Of a stretch of DNA of 64,000 nucleotides, positions 45,593 to 54,989 are shown one piece after another (position 1 is the first letter of the stretch; the number at the start of each line of letters is the position of its first letter). A model generated the notes under the pieces. The model made no database searches. It had not been told where the DNA came from and saw only the letters and a program-made list of their open reading frames with translations. The stretch comes from Nocardia harenae NBRC 108248 (GTDB taxonomy: Bacteria; Actinomycetota; Actinomycetes; Mycobacteriales; Mycobacteriaceae): contig NZ_BDBH01000007.1 in the NCBI RefSeq assembly GCF_001612885.1, positions 124,001-188,000 of the forward strand. Reading direction: 5' to 3'. The translations under genes and the position numbers were made by a program.

Positions 45593-48500
45593 ATGACGGT
45601 GTCGTCCGAAGTGTCCACAGAGCAGTGGTCCGAGAGTTTGCCGGAGCAGGTGCGCGGGTCGCTGGCCGACCTCGAGGAGGCGTACTTCCGGCATGTCGAC
45701 GCCGGCGACATCGACTACGCCATCAGCGGCGGCACCGACATCTTCCGCCTGCACATCGATCTCGCCCGCGTGCGGCGGCGCGGCGAGGCCGTGGTGCGGG
45801 TCTTCCACCCCGACGCCTCCGACTTCGGCCCCGCGGTGCAGATCGTCACCGACGACACGCCGCTGCTGGTCGAGTCGGTCACCGCGACGCTCGGCAAGCT
45901 CGGCGTCCGGATGGTCGAGCTGGTGCACCCCATCTTCGAGGTGCGCCGCGAGAACGGTGTCCTCGCCGCCGTCACCCCGCACGAGGCCGGGGGCAGGAGC
46001 GAGGCCGGGGTTCCGGAGTCCTGGATGTTCATCCAGCTGCCGCCGACGGTCAGTTCCGCGCTGCTGGAGAAGGTGCGCGGCTCGATCACCGACGTCATCG
46101 ACGACGTGCGGCAGGTGGTCGCCGACACCGACGAGATCGTCCGGCAGCAGCAGGCCGTCGCCGCCGCGCTGCGCGCCGCCGCGGAGCGCGGTGCCGGGCC
46201 GTTCCCGGCCGAGGATCTCGGCGACACCGCCAAGCTGCTGGACTGGCTGGCCGAGGGCAATTTCACCGTGCTCGGCTACGGCCGCTACCGCTACCACGAC
46301 GGCGACGAGGTGCCGGAGCCGGTGCAGGAGAGCTGCCTCGGTGTGCTCGCCCCCGACGTCGGCACCGACTTCGCGGTCCCCTTCGCCGGCGCCGACCGGC
46401 CGCTGCTGGTGCTGACCCAGGGGCTGGTGCGGGCCACCGTGCACCGGGCGGCCTACCCGTACTTCGTCGGCGTCGCCGACTTCGACGAGTCCGGCGCGGT
46501 GATCGGCGAGCACGTCTTCCTCGGCGTCTTCACGGTCACGGCGGTGCACGAGAACGTGCTCGACATCCCGGTCATCGCGCGCCGGGTGCAGCGGGCCATC
46601 GAGCGCAGCGGGCACGAGCTGTCCTCGTACTCCGGCCAGGCCATGCTGGAGACCATCCAGTCGCTGCCGCGCACCGAGCTCTTCTCCGCCGACGCGGACA
46701 GCCTCGGCCACACCGCCTCCGCGGTGCTCACCGTGCGCCAGCGCAGGCAGGTGCGGCTCTTCCTGCGCGCCGACCGGCAGGGTCGCTTCGTGGCCTGCCT
46801 GGTGTACCTGCCGCGGGATCGCTACACCACCGAGGTGCGGCTGCGCATGCAGGGCATCCTGGGGCAGGAGTTCGGCAGCGACGACATCGAGTACTCGGTC
46901 CGGGTCAGCGAAAATGAAATCGCCAGCGTGTATTTCACGATCCGGATGCCGCGGGGGACCGACCTGCCCGACACCGGCGACGAGAACCGCAGGCGGATCC
47001 AGCGGCAGCTGGTGGAGACCAGCAAGTCCTGGCAGGACCGGCTGGAGGAGGAGCTGGCCGGTACCGCCGTCGTCACCTCCGAGGTGCTCGACCGGTACAC
47101 GGAGGCCTTCCCGGCGAGCTACAAGCAGGATTTCGACGCGGCCCGCGCGCTGGCCGACATCGTGCGGCTGGAGCGGCTCGGCGCCGACACCATCGATCAG
47201 TTCCTCTACCGCACCCCCGATTCCGCGCCGGGGTCGTGGCGCTTCAGCCTCTACATCGGCGGCTCCGGGGTCTCGCTCAGCCAGGTGATGCCGGTGCTGC
47301 AGAGCCTCGGCGTGGAGGTGGTGGACGAGCGGCCGTACCGGATCGCTCCGCGCGCGGGCGCGGGCACCGCGGAGCGCGCCGAGTGGTGGATCTACGACTT
47401 CGGCGTGCAGGCCCGCCCCGAGCTGCTGCGCGACGCGCTGGACAAGGACCTGGACGCCGAGCTGCTGCGCTCGCCGAACGGCGCCACCGCGGTGCACGCC
47501 CCGCTGGAGGGGCTGCGCGACCGGTTCGTGCAGGCCTTCGAGGCGGCCTGGTTCGGCGACGCCGAGGCCGACGGGCTCAACGAGCTGGTGCTGCGCGCCC
47601 GGCTGGCCTGGCGCGACGTCTCGGTGCTGCGCGGCTACGCGAAGTACCTGCAGCAGGCCGGGTTCCCCTACAGCCAGGCCAATATCGCCAGGGTGCTGCT
47701 GGTGTACCCGGAGGCGGCCCGGCTGCTGGTCGACCTCTTCGCGGCCAGGTTCGACCCGGACGCCAACTCCGCGGAGCGCGCCGCCGAGCTGGAGGGGCGG
47801 CTGCGCACCCGGATCGACGAGGTGGTCAGCCTGGACGCCGACCGCATCCTGCGGGCCATGCTGGGGCTGGTGCGCGCCACCCTGCGCACCAACTACTACG
47901 TCACCGGCGCCGAGGGCGAGCCGCGCGATTTCCTCTCGATCAAGGTGGAGCCCGCCGAGATCGCCGAGCTGCCCAAGCCGCGGCCGAAGTACGAGATCTT
48001 CGTCTACTCGCCCCGGGTCGAGGGCGTGCACCTGCGCTTCGGCTCGGTGGCGCGCGGCGGGCTGCGCTGGTCCGACCGGCTGGAGGATTTCCGCACCGAG
48101 ATCCTGGGCTTGGTCAAGGCGCAGGCGGTGAAGAACGCGGTGATCGTTCCGGTCGGCGCCAAGGGCGGGTTCGTGGTGAAGCGGCCGCCCGCGCCCACCG
48201 GTGACGCGGCCGCCGACCGCCAGGCGCTCGCCACCGAGGGCGTCATCTGCTACCGCACCTTCATCGCGGGGCTGCTCGACCTCACCGACAATGTCGACCT
48301 CTCCACCGGCGCGGTGCGGCCGCCCGCGCGGGTGGTGCGGCGCGACGGCGACGACGCGTACCTGGTGGTCGCGGCGGACAAGGGCACCGCGCGCTTCTCC
48401 GACGAGGCCAACGACGTGGCCAAGCAGTACGGGTTCTGGCTCGGCGACGCCTTCGCCTCCGGCGGCTCGGCCGGGTACGACCACAAGGCCATGGGGATCA

Positions 48501-50479
48501 CCGCCCGCGGCGCCTGGGAGAGCGTCAAGCGGCACTTCAGCGAGCTCGGGATCGACACCCAGACGCAGGATTTCACCGTCGTCGGCATCGGCGATATGAG
48601 CGGCGACGTCTTCGGCAACGGCATGCTGCTCTCCGAGCACATCCGGTTGGTGGCCGCCTTCGATCACCGGCACATCTTCCTCGACCCGGACCCGGTCGCG
48701 GCCACCTCGTACGCCGAGCGGCGGCGGATGTTCGAGCTGCCCCGCTCCTCCTGGGCCGACTACGACACCTCGCTGATCAGCGCAGGCGGCGGGGTCTGGG
48801 AGCGCACCGTGAAGTCGGTGCCGATCAGCGCCCAGGCCAGGCAGGCGCTCGGGCTGGCGGACGGCGTCACCGCGCTCTCCCCGCCGGAGCTGGTGCGGGC
48901 CATCCTCAAGGCACCGGTGCAGCTGCTCTGGAACGGCGGCATCGGCACCTACATCAAGGCGAGCAGCGAAACGAACGCCGACGTCGGGGACAAGTCCAAC
49001 GACCCGGTCCGGGTGAACGGCAACGAGCTGCGGGTGGATGTCGTCGGCGAGGGCGGCAACCTCGGCGTCACCGCGCTCGGCCGCATCGAGTTCTGCCTGG
49101 ACGGCGGCAAGATGAACACCGATGCGCTGGACAACTCGGCCGGTGTCGACTGCTCCGACCACGAGGTCAATATCAAGGTGCTGCTCGACGGCGTCGTCAG
49201 CAGCGGTGAGCTGGCCGCGGCCGACCGCAATCCGCTGCTCGCCTCCATGACCGACGAGGTCGCGGAGATGGTGCTGCGCGACAATGTCACGCAGAACATG
49301 CTGATGGGCGTCTCGCGCACCGAGTCGGCGCACATGGTGAGCGTGCACCGCCGGCTCATCGACGACCTGGAGCAGCGGCGCGGGCTCGACCGCGAGCTGG
49401 AGGCACTCCCCGCCGACACCGAGCTGGAGCACCGCTACGAGCACCACAGCGGCCTCACCTCACCCGAGCTCTCCAACCTCATGGCGCACGTCAAGCTGGC
49501 GCTCAAGGCCGACCTGCTCGACTCCGACCTGCCGGACATCCAGCACTTCGCAAACCGGCTGCCGCAGTACTTCCCGACGCCGCTGCGCGCGCGCTTCGCC
49601 CCGGCCATCAAGCGGCACCGGCTGCGCCGCGAGATCATCACCACGATGGTGGTGAACGAGGTGGTCGACTACGGCGGCATCACCTACGCCTACCGGCTGC
49701 GCGAGGAGATCGGCGCGGGCGCCACCGACGCGGTGCGCGCCTTCGCCGCGGCGGCGCAGATCTTCGACCTGCCCGCGCTCTGGCAGCGGATCCGGGACTG
49801 CGATGCCCCCGCCGTGGTCCGCGACCAGCTGGAACTCGAGACGAAGCGCACACTCGACCGGGCCTCGCGCTGGTTGCTGATCAATCGCCCGCAGCCCATC
49901 GCGGTCGGCGCCGAGATCAACAGGTACGCCGCCGGGGTGGCGGAACTGCGCGAGGCGGCGCCGAACTGGCTGCGCGGCCCGCACGTCGCCAGCCTGACCG
50001 ACCAGGCCTCCGACCTGATCGCCCGCGGCGCGCCGACCGACCTCGCCACCGAGGTGTTCGGCCTGCTCAACCTGTATCCGCTGCTCGACATCCTGGACGT
50101 CGCCGACATCGTGAACCGGGACGGCGACGAGGTCGGGGCGCTGTACTACGCGCTGAACGAGCACCTCAAGATCGACTGGCTGCTCGCCGCGGTGAGCGGG
50201 CTCGAGCGCGGCGATCGCTGGCACGCGCTGGCCCGGCTCGCGCTGCGCGACGATATGTACGGTTCGCTCCGTTCGCTGACGATGGACGTGCTCAGCGACT
50301 CGGAGCCGGACGAGGAGCCGGGCGACAAGATTGCATACTGGGAGTCGAGGAATCAGTCCCGCCTCGGGCGCGCCCGGGCGGCACTGGCCGAACTGTTCGA
50401 GTCCGGCACCCACGACCTCGCCACCCTCTCGGTTGCGGCGCGGCAGGTCCGAAGCATGGTGAGCGGCGTGGGTGCGTAA
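45593..50479 (+). CDS. gdh: NAD-specific glutamate dehydrogenase, large (GDH-180) type
   Basis: Very large enzyme of 1628 residues oxidising glutamate to 2-oxoglutarate with NAD+; in mycobacteria (Rv2476c, about the same length) it serves glutamate catabolism and is inhibited by the FHA protein GarA. The N-terminal 700 residues carry ACT-like regulatory modules (VQIVTDDTPLLVESVTATL). The catalytic core is at about 800-1200, with RFGSVARGGLRWSDR, PVGAKGGFVVKRPP, the Rossmann region VVGIGDMSGDVFGNGML and LLWNGGIGTYIKAS. A helical C-terminal domain follows. The start could be ATG 45593 or GTG 45599; the latter is seven bases from AGGAG. The thioesterase gene follows after 15 bases, as in M. tuberculosis. 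Confidence 0.97.
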   Translation: MTVSSEVSTEQWSESLPEQVRGSLADLEEAYFRHVDAGDIDYAISGGTDIFRLHIDLARVRRRGEAVVRVFHPDASDFGPAVQIVTDDTPLLVESVTATLGKLGVRMVELVHPIFEVRRENGVLAAVTPHEAGGRSEAGVPESWMFIQLPPTVSSALLEKVRGSITDVIDDVRQVVADTDEIVRQQQAVAAALRAAAERGAGPFPAEDLGDTAKLLDWLAEGNFTVLGYGRYRYHDGDEVPEPVQESCLGVLAPDVGTDFAVPFAGADRPLLVLTQGLVRATVHRAAYPYFVGVADFDESGAVIGEHVFLGVFTVTAVHENVLDIPVIARRVQRAIERSGHELSSYSGQAMLETIQSLPRTELFSADADSLGHTASAVLTVRQRRQVRLFLRADRQGRFVACLVYLPRDRYTTEVRLRMQGILGQEFGSDDIEYSVRVSENEIASVYFTIRMPRGTDLPDTGDENRRRIQRQLVETSKSWQDRLEEELAGTAVVTSEVLDRYTEAFPASYKQDFDAARALADIVRLERLGADTIDQFLYRTPDSAPGSWRFSLYIGGSGVSLSQVMPVLQSLGVEVVDERPYRIAPRAGAGTAERAEWWIYDFGVQARPELLRDALDKDLDAELLRSPNGATAVHAPLEGLRDRFVQAFEAAWFGDAEADGLNELVLRARLAWRDVSVLRGYAKYLQQAGFPYSQANIARVLLVYPEAARLLVDLFAARFDPDANSAERAAELEGRLRTRIDEVVSLDADRILRAMLGLVRATLRTNYYVTGAEGEPRDFLSIKVEPAEIAELPKPRPKYEIFVYSPRVEGVHLRFGSVARGGLRWSDRLEDFRTEILGLVKAQAVKNAVIVPVGAKGGFVVKRPPAPTGDAAADRQALATEGVICYRTFIAGLLDLTDNVDLSTGAVRPPARVVRRDGDDAYLVVAADKGTARFSDEANDVAKQYGFWLGDAFASGGSAGYDHKAMGITARGAWESVKRHFSELGIDTQTQDFTVVGIGDMSGDVFGNGMLLSEHIRLVAAFDHRHIFLDPDPVAATSYAERRRMFELPRSSWADYDTSLISAGGGVWERTVKSVPISAQARQALGLADGVTALSPPELVRAILKAPVQLLWNGGIGTYIKASSETNADVGDKSNDPVRVNGNELRVDVVGEGGNLGVTALGRIEFCLDGGKMNTDALDNSAGVDCSDHEVNIKVLLDGVVSSGELAAADRNPLLASMTDEVAEMVLRDNVTQNMLMGVSRTESAHMVSVHRRLIDDLEQRRGLDRELEALPADTELEHRYEHHSGLTSPELSNLMAHVKLALKADLLDSDLPDIQHFANRLPQYFPTPLRARFAPAIKRHRLRREIITTMVVNEVVDYGGITYAYRLREEIGAGATDAVRAFAAAAQIFDLPALWQRIRDCDAPAVVRDQLELETKRTLDRASRWLLINRPQPIAVGAEINRYAAGVAELREAAPNWLRGPHVASLTDQASDLIARGAPTDLATEVFGLLNLYPLLDILDVADIVNRDGDEVGALYYALNEHLKIDWLLAAVSGLERGDRWHALARLALRDDMYGSLRSLTMDVLSDSEPDEEPGDKIAYWESRNQSRLGRARAALAELFESGTHDLATLSVAARQVRSMVSGVGA

Positions 50480-50494
50480 CCGGAGGTATCAGAA

Positions 50495-50956
50495 GTGACC
50501 AGCGTCGACGTACGTGACCGTGTCCGGGGAGCGGGTGCGCTCCAGCTCCGCTTCCACGCCAAGGTGGATATTCGCTGGTCCGATATGGACGTCTTCCAGC
50601 ACGTGAACCACGCCAGGATGGTCACGCTGCTGGAGGAGGCGCGGATCCCGTGGCTCTTCGAGGACGGCAGGCCGACCGCGGCCATGCGGGAGGGCTGCGT
50701 CCTGGCCGACCTGCACGTTCGCTACCGCGGGCAGCTGCGGCACGAGGACACTCCGCTCGATATCGCCATGCACATCACTCAGCTGCGGGCGGTCGACTTC
50801 ACCATCGGCTACGAGGTCAGGGCGGCGGGCGCAGCGCCGGACTCCGCCCCGGCGGTGACGGCGACGACGCAGATCGCCGCCTTCGATATCCGGACCCAGC
50901 GGCTGCGCCGGCTGACCGACGCCGAGCGCGGCTACCTCGCGGAGTGGATGGAGTGA
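50495..50956 (+). CDS. Acyl-CoA thioesterase, hotdog fold (4HBT)
   Basis: Hotdog-fold hydrolase of 153 residues cleaving acyl-CoA thioesters. GTG 50495 follows GGAGG. The conserved block is VDIRWSDMDVFQHVNHARMV, with the catalytic Asp and His of the 4-hydroxybenzoyl-CoA thioesterase class, then LLEEARIPWL. The rest is a regular sheet (DLHVRYRGQLRHED, AVDFTIGYEVRA). It corresponds to M. tuberculosis Rv2475c by position after gdh. The substrate chain length is unknown. Confidence 0.93.
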   Translation: MTSVDVRDRVRGAGALQLRFHAKVDIRWSDMDVFQHVNHARMVTLLEEARIPWLFEDGRPTAAMREGCVLADLHVRYRGQLRHEDTPLDIAMHITQLRAVDFTIGYEVRAAGAAPDSAPAVTATTQIAAFDIRTQRLRRLTDAERGYLAEWME

Positions 50957-51059
50957 GCCGCTGACCGGGGATCAGCGGGTTCTGCACGTCGCGGATCCGG
51001 CGGAGCGGGAGAATCTGGCGACCTTCGCGAACCGGGCGGCCCGGCTGGACCCGGCGGCG

Positions 51060-51629
51060 GTGATCCGGCTGCGCAGGCGCGGGCCGGAGCTGGTCTCGGC
51101 CTGGGCCGCGACCGGCTTCGAGACGCTCGCGGTACGGACCGTTTCGGCCGATCTCGCGCTGGACGACGTGACCGTCTCCGCCGACCTGCTGCTGAGCGGG
51201 CTCGGCACCGGGCAGCCGATCGACCTCGGCTACTCGCTCGACTCCGCCTGGCGCGGCGCGCTTCCGCCCGGCGACGGGTGGGCGCACGTGGACGACGTGC
51301 CCGCGCGCACCCTGGTCGAGCTGGCCGAGCGCGGGGTCGAGCTGGCCAGGGAGCACGGGAGCGGGCACGGGCCGCCCGCCTCGCTGCTCGACCAGCCGGT
51401 GCTCACCGTCACCGGTGCGGATGCCGAGGTCGCGGTGCCCATGCGCGTGGTCTTCGCGCTCACGGCCATGGACTTCATTCCGCACTCCGGGGACAAGGCG
51501 GATGCCCGGCGAATTCCGGCCGAGGAGATCGTGCGGGTCCGCAGTACCCGTACCTGGTTCCGCATCGACGCCCGCTACGGATCGGTCGCCCGCAGGCACG
51601 GTGGCGGTATTCCGCTGCTGCCGAACTGA
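51060..51629 (+). CDS. Conserved hypothetical protein (Rv2474c position)
   Basis: Protein of at least 189 residues. The GTG at 51060 is the first standard start codon, but the same frame is protein-like for about 33 codons upstream (QRVLHVADPAERENLATFAN), so the true start lies near 50953-50963. There, a GTG at 50953 overlapping the thioesterase stop would be ideal but runs into TGA three codons later. One extra base around 50961 would join it to the open frame; alternatively translation starts at CTG 50961. The body has VSADLALDDVTVSADLLLSG and ends FRIDARYGSVARRHGGGIP. It corresponds by position to Rv2474c; function unknown. The 213 bases to azlD (51630-51842) hold nothing I can support. 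Confidence 0.75.
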   Translation: MIRLRRRGPELVSAWAATGFETLAVRTVSADLALDDVTVSADLLLSGLGTGQPIDLGYSLDSAWRGALPPGDGWAHVDDVPARTLVELAERGVELAREHGSGHGPPASLLDQPVLTVTGADAEVAVPMRVVFALTAMDFIPHSGDKADARRIPAEEIVRVRSTRTWFRIDARYGSVARRHGGGIPLLPN

Positions 51630-51842
51630 GCCGGGGCCGGTCGCGCCCGGAGCGCCGAGGGCGGCGGCGATCGGCAGTGACGCTGTTCCGGGCGGGGTGG
51701 CGGCGAGCGGGTGCGCTTGCCGCCCTGGGCCCGGTCCCGCGCCGGACGACGGTGCGCGGTGTGCCGAAGTCCGACCGGCTCTGGGGCAGAGCCCGGCAAT
51801 CGCGCATCGCTCGCGGGCGGTGCGGTCAACAGAGTGCCAGCG

Positions 51843-52148
51843 TCAGGCGACGCCGAGCAGCCGCAGCCCGGCGGTCACTCCCGCTGCGGCCGGCACTACC
51901 ACGAGCAGGGGTGCTCTGCGCCAGGCCAGCACCCCCGCGACCGCGACCCCGCAGGGCAGGGCGAGCCCGATCCGCTCGCCGAGCGGGAAGGTCTGGGTCG
52001 CCATCATCGCGGCGAGCAGCACCACCGCCGCGATCTCCAGCAGTTCGGTGGCCCGTGCCGGAAAGCGGACCCGCTCGCGCAGCACCGGCCCCGCCGCCCG
52101 CAGCGCGTAGGTGCCCGCGGCGAGGGCCAGCATTCCCCCGATCAACAC
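51843..52148 (-). CDS. azlD: Branched-chain amino acid exporter, small subunit AzlD
   Basis: Small membrane protein of 101 residues with three or four helices (VLIGGMLALAAGTYALRAAG, ATELLEIAAVVLLAAMMATQ, VAVAGVLAWRRAPLLVVVPA). The opening LAAGTYALRAAGP is characteristic of AzlD, the partner of AzlC in two-component exporters of branched-chain amino acids and analogues. GTG 52148 is the start that gives a normal N-terminus; upstream codons read as charged nonsense. The 88-base gap from azlC is larger than usual for this pair. Confidence 0.88.
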   Translation of the reverse strand: MLIGGMLALAAGTYALRAAGPVLRERVRFPARATELLEIAAVVLLAAMMATQTFPLGERIGLALPCGVAVAGVLAWRRAPLLVVVPAAAGVTAGLRLLGVA

Positions 52149-52236
52149 GGCGCCTGCTCGCGCGCATCGAGGCCGGGGAGCCCTGTGGCCGGCATGGTCG
52201 TTGGCGTGCGCGGGGCGCGGGCGGACCGCTCGGCGG

Positions 52237-52941
52237 TCAGCATGACGCCGGTTCCCGCGCATCGCGAGCCGGCCACGCCACCAATAACCCGGCGAGGGCG
52301 ACGAGCACCGGCAGCCCGGCGGGCAGGAACGGGGTGCTCACGACCGCGAGAACCGCGCCGGTGAGCGCCGCCCGCCGCGTCCGCCGCCGCGCGAGCGCGG
52401 GCAGGATGAGCGCGAGCAGTACGGCGGGGAACACCGCATCCAACCCGAACGCCGCGGTGTCCGGCACCAGACTGCCGACGATCGCGCCGAGCGCGGCCCC
52501 GGCGGGCCAGGCCAGCAGCACCCCGACCCCGCCGAGCCAGTAGGCCGCCCGCCGCCGCTCCGGCTCGGATTCCGCCACCGCGAGCGCGACCGCCTCGTCG
52601 TTCATGACGTGCACGCCGAGCAGCCGCCGCGCCCCGCGCCCGACCACATCCGGCACCGCCAGCCCGTACGGCAGGTGCCTGGTGTTCACCAGCAGCCCGG
52701 CCAGCACCGCGGCGATCACGCTGCCGCCCGCGCCGACGATCCCCACGAACAGGAACTCCGACCCACCGGCCAGCACGAGCACCGAGAGCAGCATCGGCAC
52801 CCAGGCGGGCAGCCCGGCCGCCACCGCGGTGGCGCCGTAGGAGACGCCGATGACACCGACCGCGAGACACACCGCGGCGATGCCGCGCAGCGTCCCCCGA
52901 TCCAGCACATCGGGGACGAGTGTTCGCCATATCGAACGCAT
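52237..52941 (-). CDS. azlC: Branched-chain amino acid exporter, large subunit AzlC
   Basis: Membrane permease of 234 residues, about seven helices. AzlC family signs are GVSYGATAVAAGLPAWVPML, GGSEFLFVGIVGAGGS, LLVNTRHLPYGL and VHVMNDEAVALAV. With AzlD it exports valine, leucine, isoleucine or toxic analogues such as 4-azaleucine. It diverges from an XRE/cupin regulator gene across a short A+T-richer spacer (52942-53007), a common pairing for azlCD. The three genes are not part of the conserved ssb-to-pepN order of M. tuberculosis, so they are an insertion in that block. Confidence 0.93.
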   Translation of the reverse strand: MRSIWRTLVPDVLDRGTLRGIAAVCLAVGVIGVSYGATAVAAGLPAWVPMLLSVLVLAGGSEFLFVGIVGAGGSVIAAVLAGLLVNTRHLPYGLAVPDVVGRGARRLLGVHVMNDEAVALAVAESEPERRRAAYWLGGVGVLLAWPAGAALGAIVGSLVPDTAAFGLDAVFPAVLLALILPALARRRTRRAALTGAVLAVVSTPFLPAGLPVLVALAGLLVAWPARDAREPASC

Positions 52942-53007
52942 GACTCTTATACTGAACGCCCGGCGGTCTGTTCGTCAATGGGGCCCGGTCCGTGGTTTCC
53001 TGGGCGC

Positions 53008-53571
53008 GTGACAAGGCCCGACCCCGCCCCGCCGCAGGCGGCGATCGCCGCCGCCCTGCGCCGCGAGCGCACCAGGGCCGGGCTCTCGCTGAGCGAGGTC
53101 GCGAACCGCGCCGGCATCGCGAAGTCCACCCTCTCGCAGCTGGAATCCGGCGCGGGGAACCCGAGCCTGGAGACCCTGTGGGCGCTCTGCGTCGCCCTGG
53201 ACATGCCGTTCCCGCGGCTGCTCGACCCACCGCACCCGGCGGTCCAGGTGATCCGCGCGGGGGAGGGCCCGGTCGTCGCCTCGGCCGAGGCCGACTACCG
53301 GGCGATGCTGCTGGCCGCGGGGCCGGCGAATTCGCGCCGCGACCTCTTCCGGATCACCAGCGAGCCGGGCCACGCCCGCGACTCCGATCCGCACATCCCC
53401 GGCGTGGTCGAGCACATCCTGCTCGCCGCGGGCCGTGCGATCGCGGGCCCCACCGAGGAGCCGGTGGAGCTGGCCCCCGGCGACTACATCTCCTACCCGG
53501 GCGACCGCCCGCACGTCTTCGAGGCGCTCGAACAAGGCACCTGGGCGCTGCTCGTGGTCGAGTACACCTGA
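53008..53571 (+). CDS. XRE-family regulator with cupin sensor domain
   Basis: Regulator of 187 residues from GTG 53008; an ATG at 52978 would add ten residues. The N-terminal helix-turn-helix (about 10-65) has LSLSEVANRAGIAKSTLSQL and ESGAGNPSLETLW. The C-terminal cupin (about 110-187) has HIPGVVEHILLAAG and LAPGDYISYPGDRPHVFEAL. This HTH-cupin class binds a small molecule in the barrel, often an amino acid or derivative. It is divergent from azlCD and is therefore the likely local regulator of the exporter. Confidence 0.93.
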   Translation: MTRPDPAPPQAAIAAALRRERTRAGLSLSEVANRAGIAKSTLSQLESGAGNPSLETLWALCVALDMPFPRLLDPPHPAVQVIRAGEGPVVASAEADYRAMLLAAGPANSRRDLFRITSEPGHARDSDPHIPGVVEHILLAAGRAIAGPTEEPVELAPGDYISYPGDRPHVFEALEQGTWALLVVEYT

Positions 53572-53598
53572 CTCGGGCGGTGTTGCTTCGAGCCCGGG

Positions 53599-54303
53599 TC
53601 AGGCGGCGCCCTCGCCGAGATACTGCAGCCACTGCGGGTCCAGCTCGGCGGTGGTGGAGAGCAGCCGCCAGTGCGGCCCCTTCGGCGAGACCAGCTGGGC
53701 GCGCAGCACCCAGCCCAGCTCGCTGAGCATCTTGTCGGCCTTGCGGTGGTTGCACGGCGCGCAGCTGGCCACGCAGTTCTCCCAGGAGTGCTCGCCGCCG
53801 CGGCTGCGCGGGATCACGTGGTCGATGGTCTCGGCCTTGCCGCCGCAGTAGCCGCAGCGGTAGCGGTCGCGGTGCATGAGCGCGGCCCTGGTCATCGGGA
53901 CCCGGGCGCGGTAGGGGACGCGTACGTAGGTGCGCAGCCGGATCACCGAAGGCACGGCGACCGCGGACTCGGCGGAGTGCACCACCGGGTTCTCCGGGGC
54001 CTGGTGCACCGGGTCGGCCTTCTCGCAGATGAGCAGGACGACGGCGCGCCGGGCGGAGAGCGCGGTGAGCGGTTCGTAGGTGGCGTTCAGCAGCAACACC
54101 CGGCGCTTCAACCAACTGGGAGCCTCGGGCGGCGGGGCCGATCGCAGGACCGGCAGGTGGCCGGTGGGGTGATGGGAACCCGGATATCGTTCGGACAGGA
54201 TGTGCAGCGGAGTGGCCCCCGACCCACGGCTGTGGACGTCGGCGGGCTGGAGTTGTCGGTGCCCACGCGCCTCGGGGGACCGGGCGCCGTGCCGCTGCTT
54301 CAT
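53599..54303 (-). CDS. HNH endonuclease-domain protein (Rv2469c-like)
   Basis: Protein of 234 residues. The first 75 are low-complexity (His/Arg/Pro/Ser-rich, GHRQLQPADVHSRG). A conserved domain then begins VLLLNATYEPLTALSARRAV and ends with an HNH nuclease fold: CGYCGGKAETIDHVIPRSRG, then CAPCNHRKADK. Two CxxC pairs bind zinc and the Asp-His pair is catalytic in active members. The family is widespread in actinobacteria next to glbO (Rv2469c-Rv2470), as here, so it is housekeeping rather than a mobile homing enzyme; its role is unknown. ATG 54303 is preceded by GAGG. Confidence 0.92.
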   Translation of the reverse strand: MKQRHGARSPEARGHRQLQPADVHSRGSGATPLHILSERYPGSHHPTGHLPVLRSAPPPEAPSWLKRRVLLLNATYEPLTALSARRAVVLLICEKADPVHQAPENPVVHSAESAVAVPSVIRLRTYVRVPYRARVPMTRAALMHRDRYRCGYCGGKAETIDHVIPRSRGGEHSWENCVASCAPCNHRKADKMLSELGWVLRAQLVSPKGPHWRLLSTTAELDPQWLQYLGEGAA

Positions 54304-54545
54304 CGGGGGGACCTCGATTTCATGATTGGCAGGATCATGTGTTATCTCAGCTGAGATTGTCCCCCAGTTGACCACGGTTTCTCCTGGATTGCACGGTGAT
54401 TTCGCGCAATCTCCGGTTAACGGCGGCTGAATCACCCGGGGCCGGGTACCCGCTTCCGGTGCGCCCGGCCCGTGGCGGCGCGGTCGCCGGGGAGGCGGCA
54501 GAATGGAGCCGCGGCACCGCATCCGAACCAGCCCCGAGAGGACCC

Positions 54546-54950
54546 ATGACTTCCGGCGAGCAACCGACGACGTCGTTCTACTCCGAGATCGGCGGCGCCG
54601 AGACGTTCCGGCGGATCCTGGCGACCTTCTATCGCGAGGTGGCCGCCGACCCGGTGCTCCGGCCCATGTACCCGGAGGAGGATCTGGGGCCCGCCGAGCG
54701 CAGGCTGCTGATGTTCCTGGAGCAGTACTGGGGCGGCCCGCGCACCTACTCCGACGAGCGCGGCCACCCCCGGCTGCGGATGCGGCACATGCCGTTCAGC
54801 ATCGGCCCGATCGAGCGGGACGCCTGGTTGCGCTGCATGCGCACCGCGGTCGCGGAGATCGAGCCGGAGGTGCTGGACGACCAGCACCGCAAGCAGCTCC
54901 TCGACTACCTGGAGATGGCCGCGAATTCGCTGATGAACGCGGCCTGGTGA
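54546..54950 (+). CDS. glbO: Truncated haemoglobin, group II (GlbO)
   Basis: Haem protein of 134 residues with the two-over-two globin fold. Proximal His is in RLRMRHMPF. The group II Trp at G8 is in RDAWLRCM, and [16 protein letters not shown] followed by [17 protein letters not shown] is typical of GlbO. M. tuberculosis trHbO (Rv2470) binds oxygen tightly, supports respiration and may detoxify peroxide or nitric oxide. It is divergent from the HNH gene and 39 bases upstream of the alpha-glucosidase gene, the same order as in mycobacteria. Confidence 0.95.
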   Translation: MTSGEQPTTSFYSEIGGAETFRRILATFYREVAADPVLRPMYPEEDLGPAERRLLMFLEQYWGGPRTYSDERGHPRLRMRHMPFSIGPIERDAWLRCMRTAVAEIEPEVLDDQHRKQLLDYLEMAANSLMNAAW

Positions 54951-54989
54951 GCACCGCCCGACGGGCGTGATGTCCGATTGTTCGGCACT

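Noticed and set aside
53599..54303. HNH homing endonuclease or mobile intron
   Set aside because: The gene is in its conserved place beside glbO, with no interrupted host gene.
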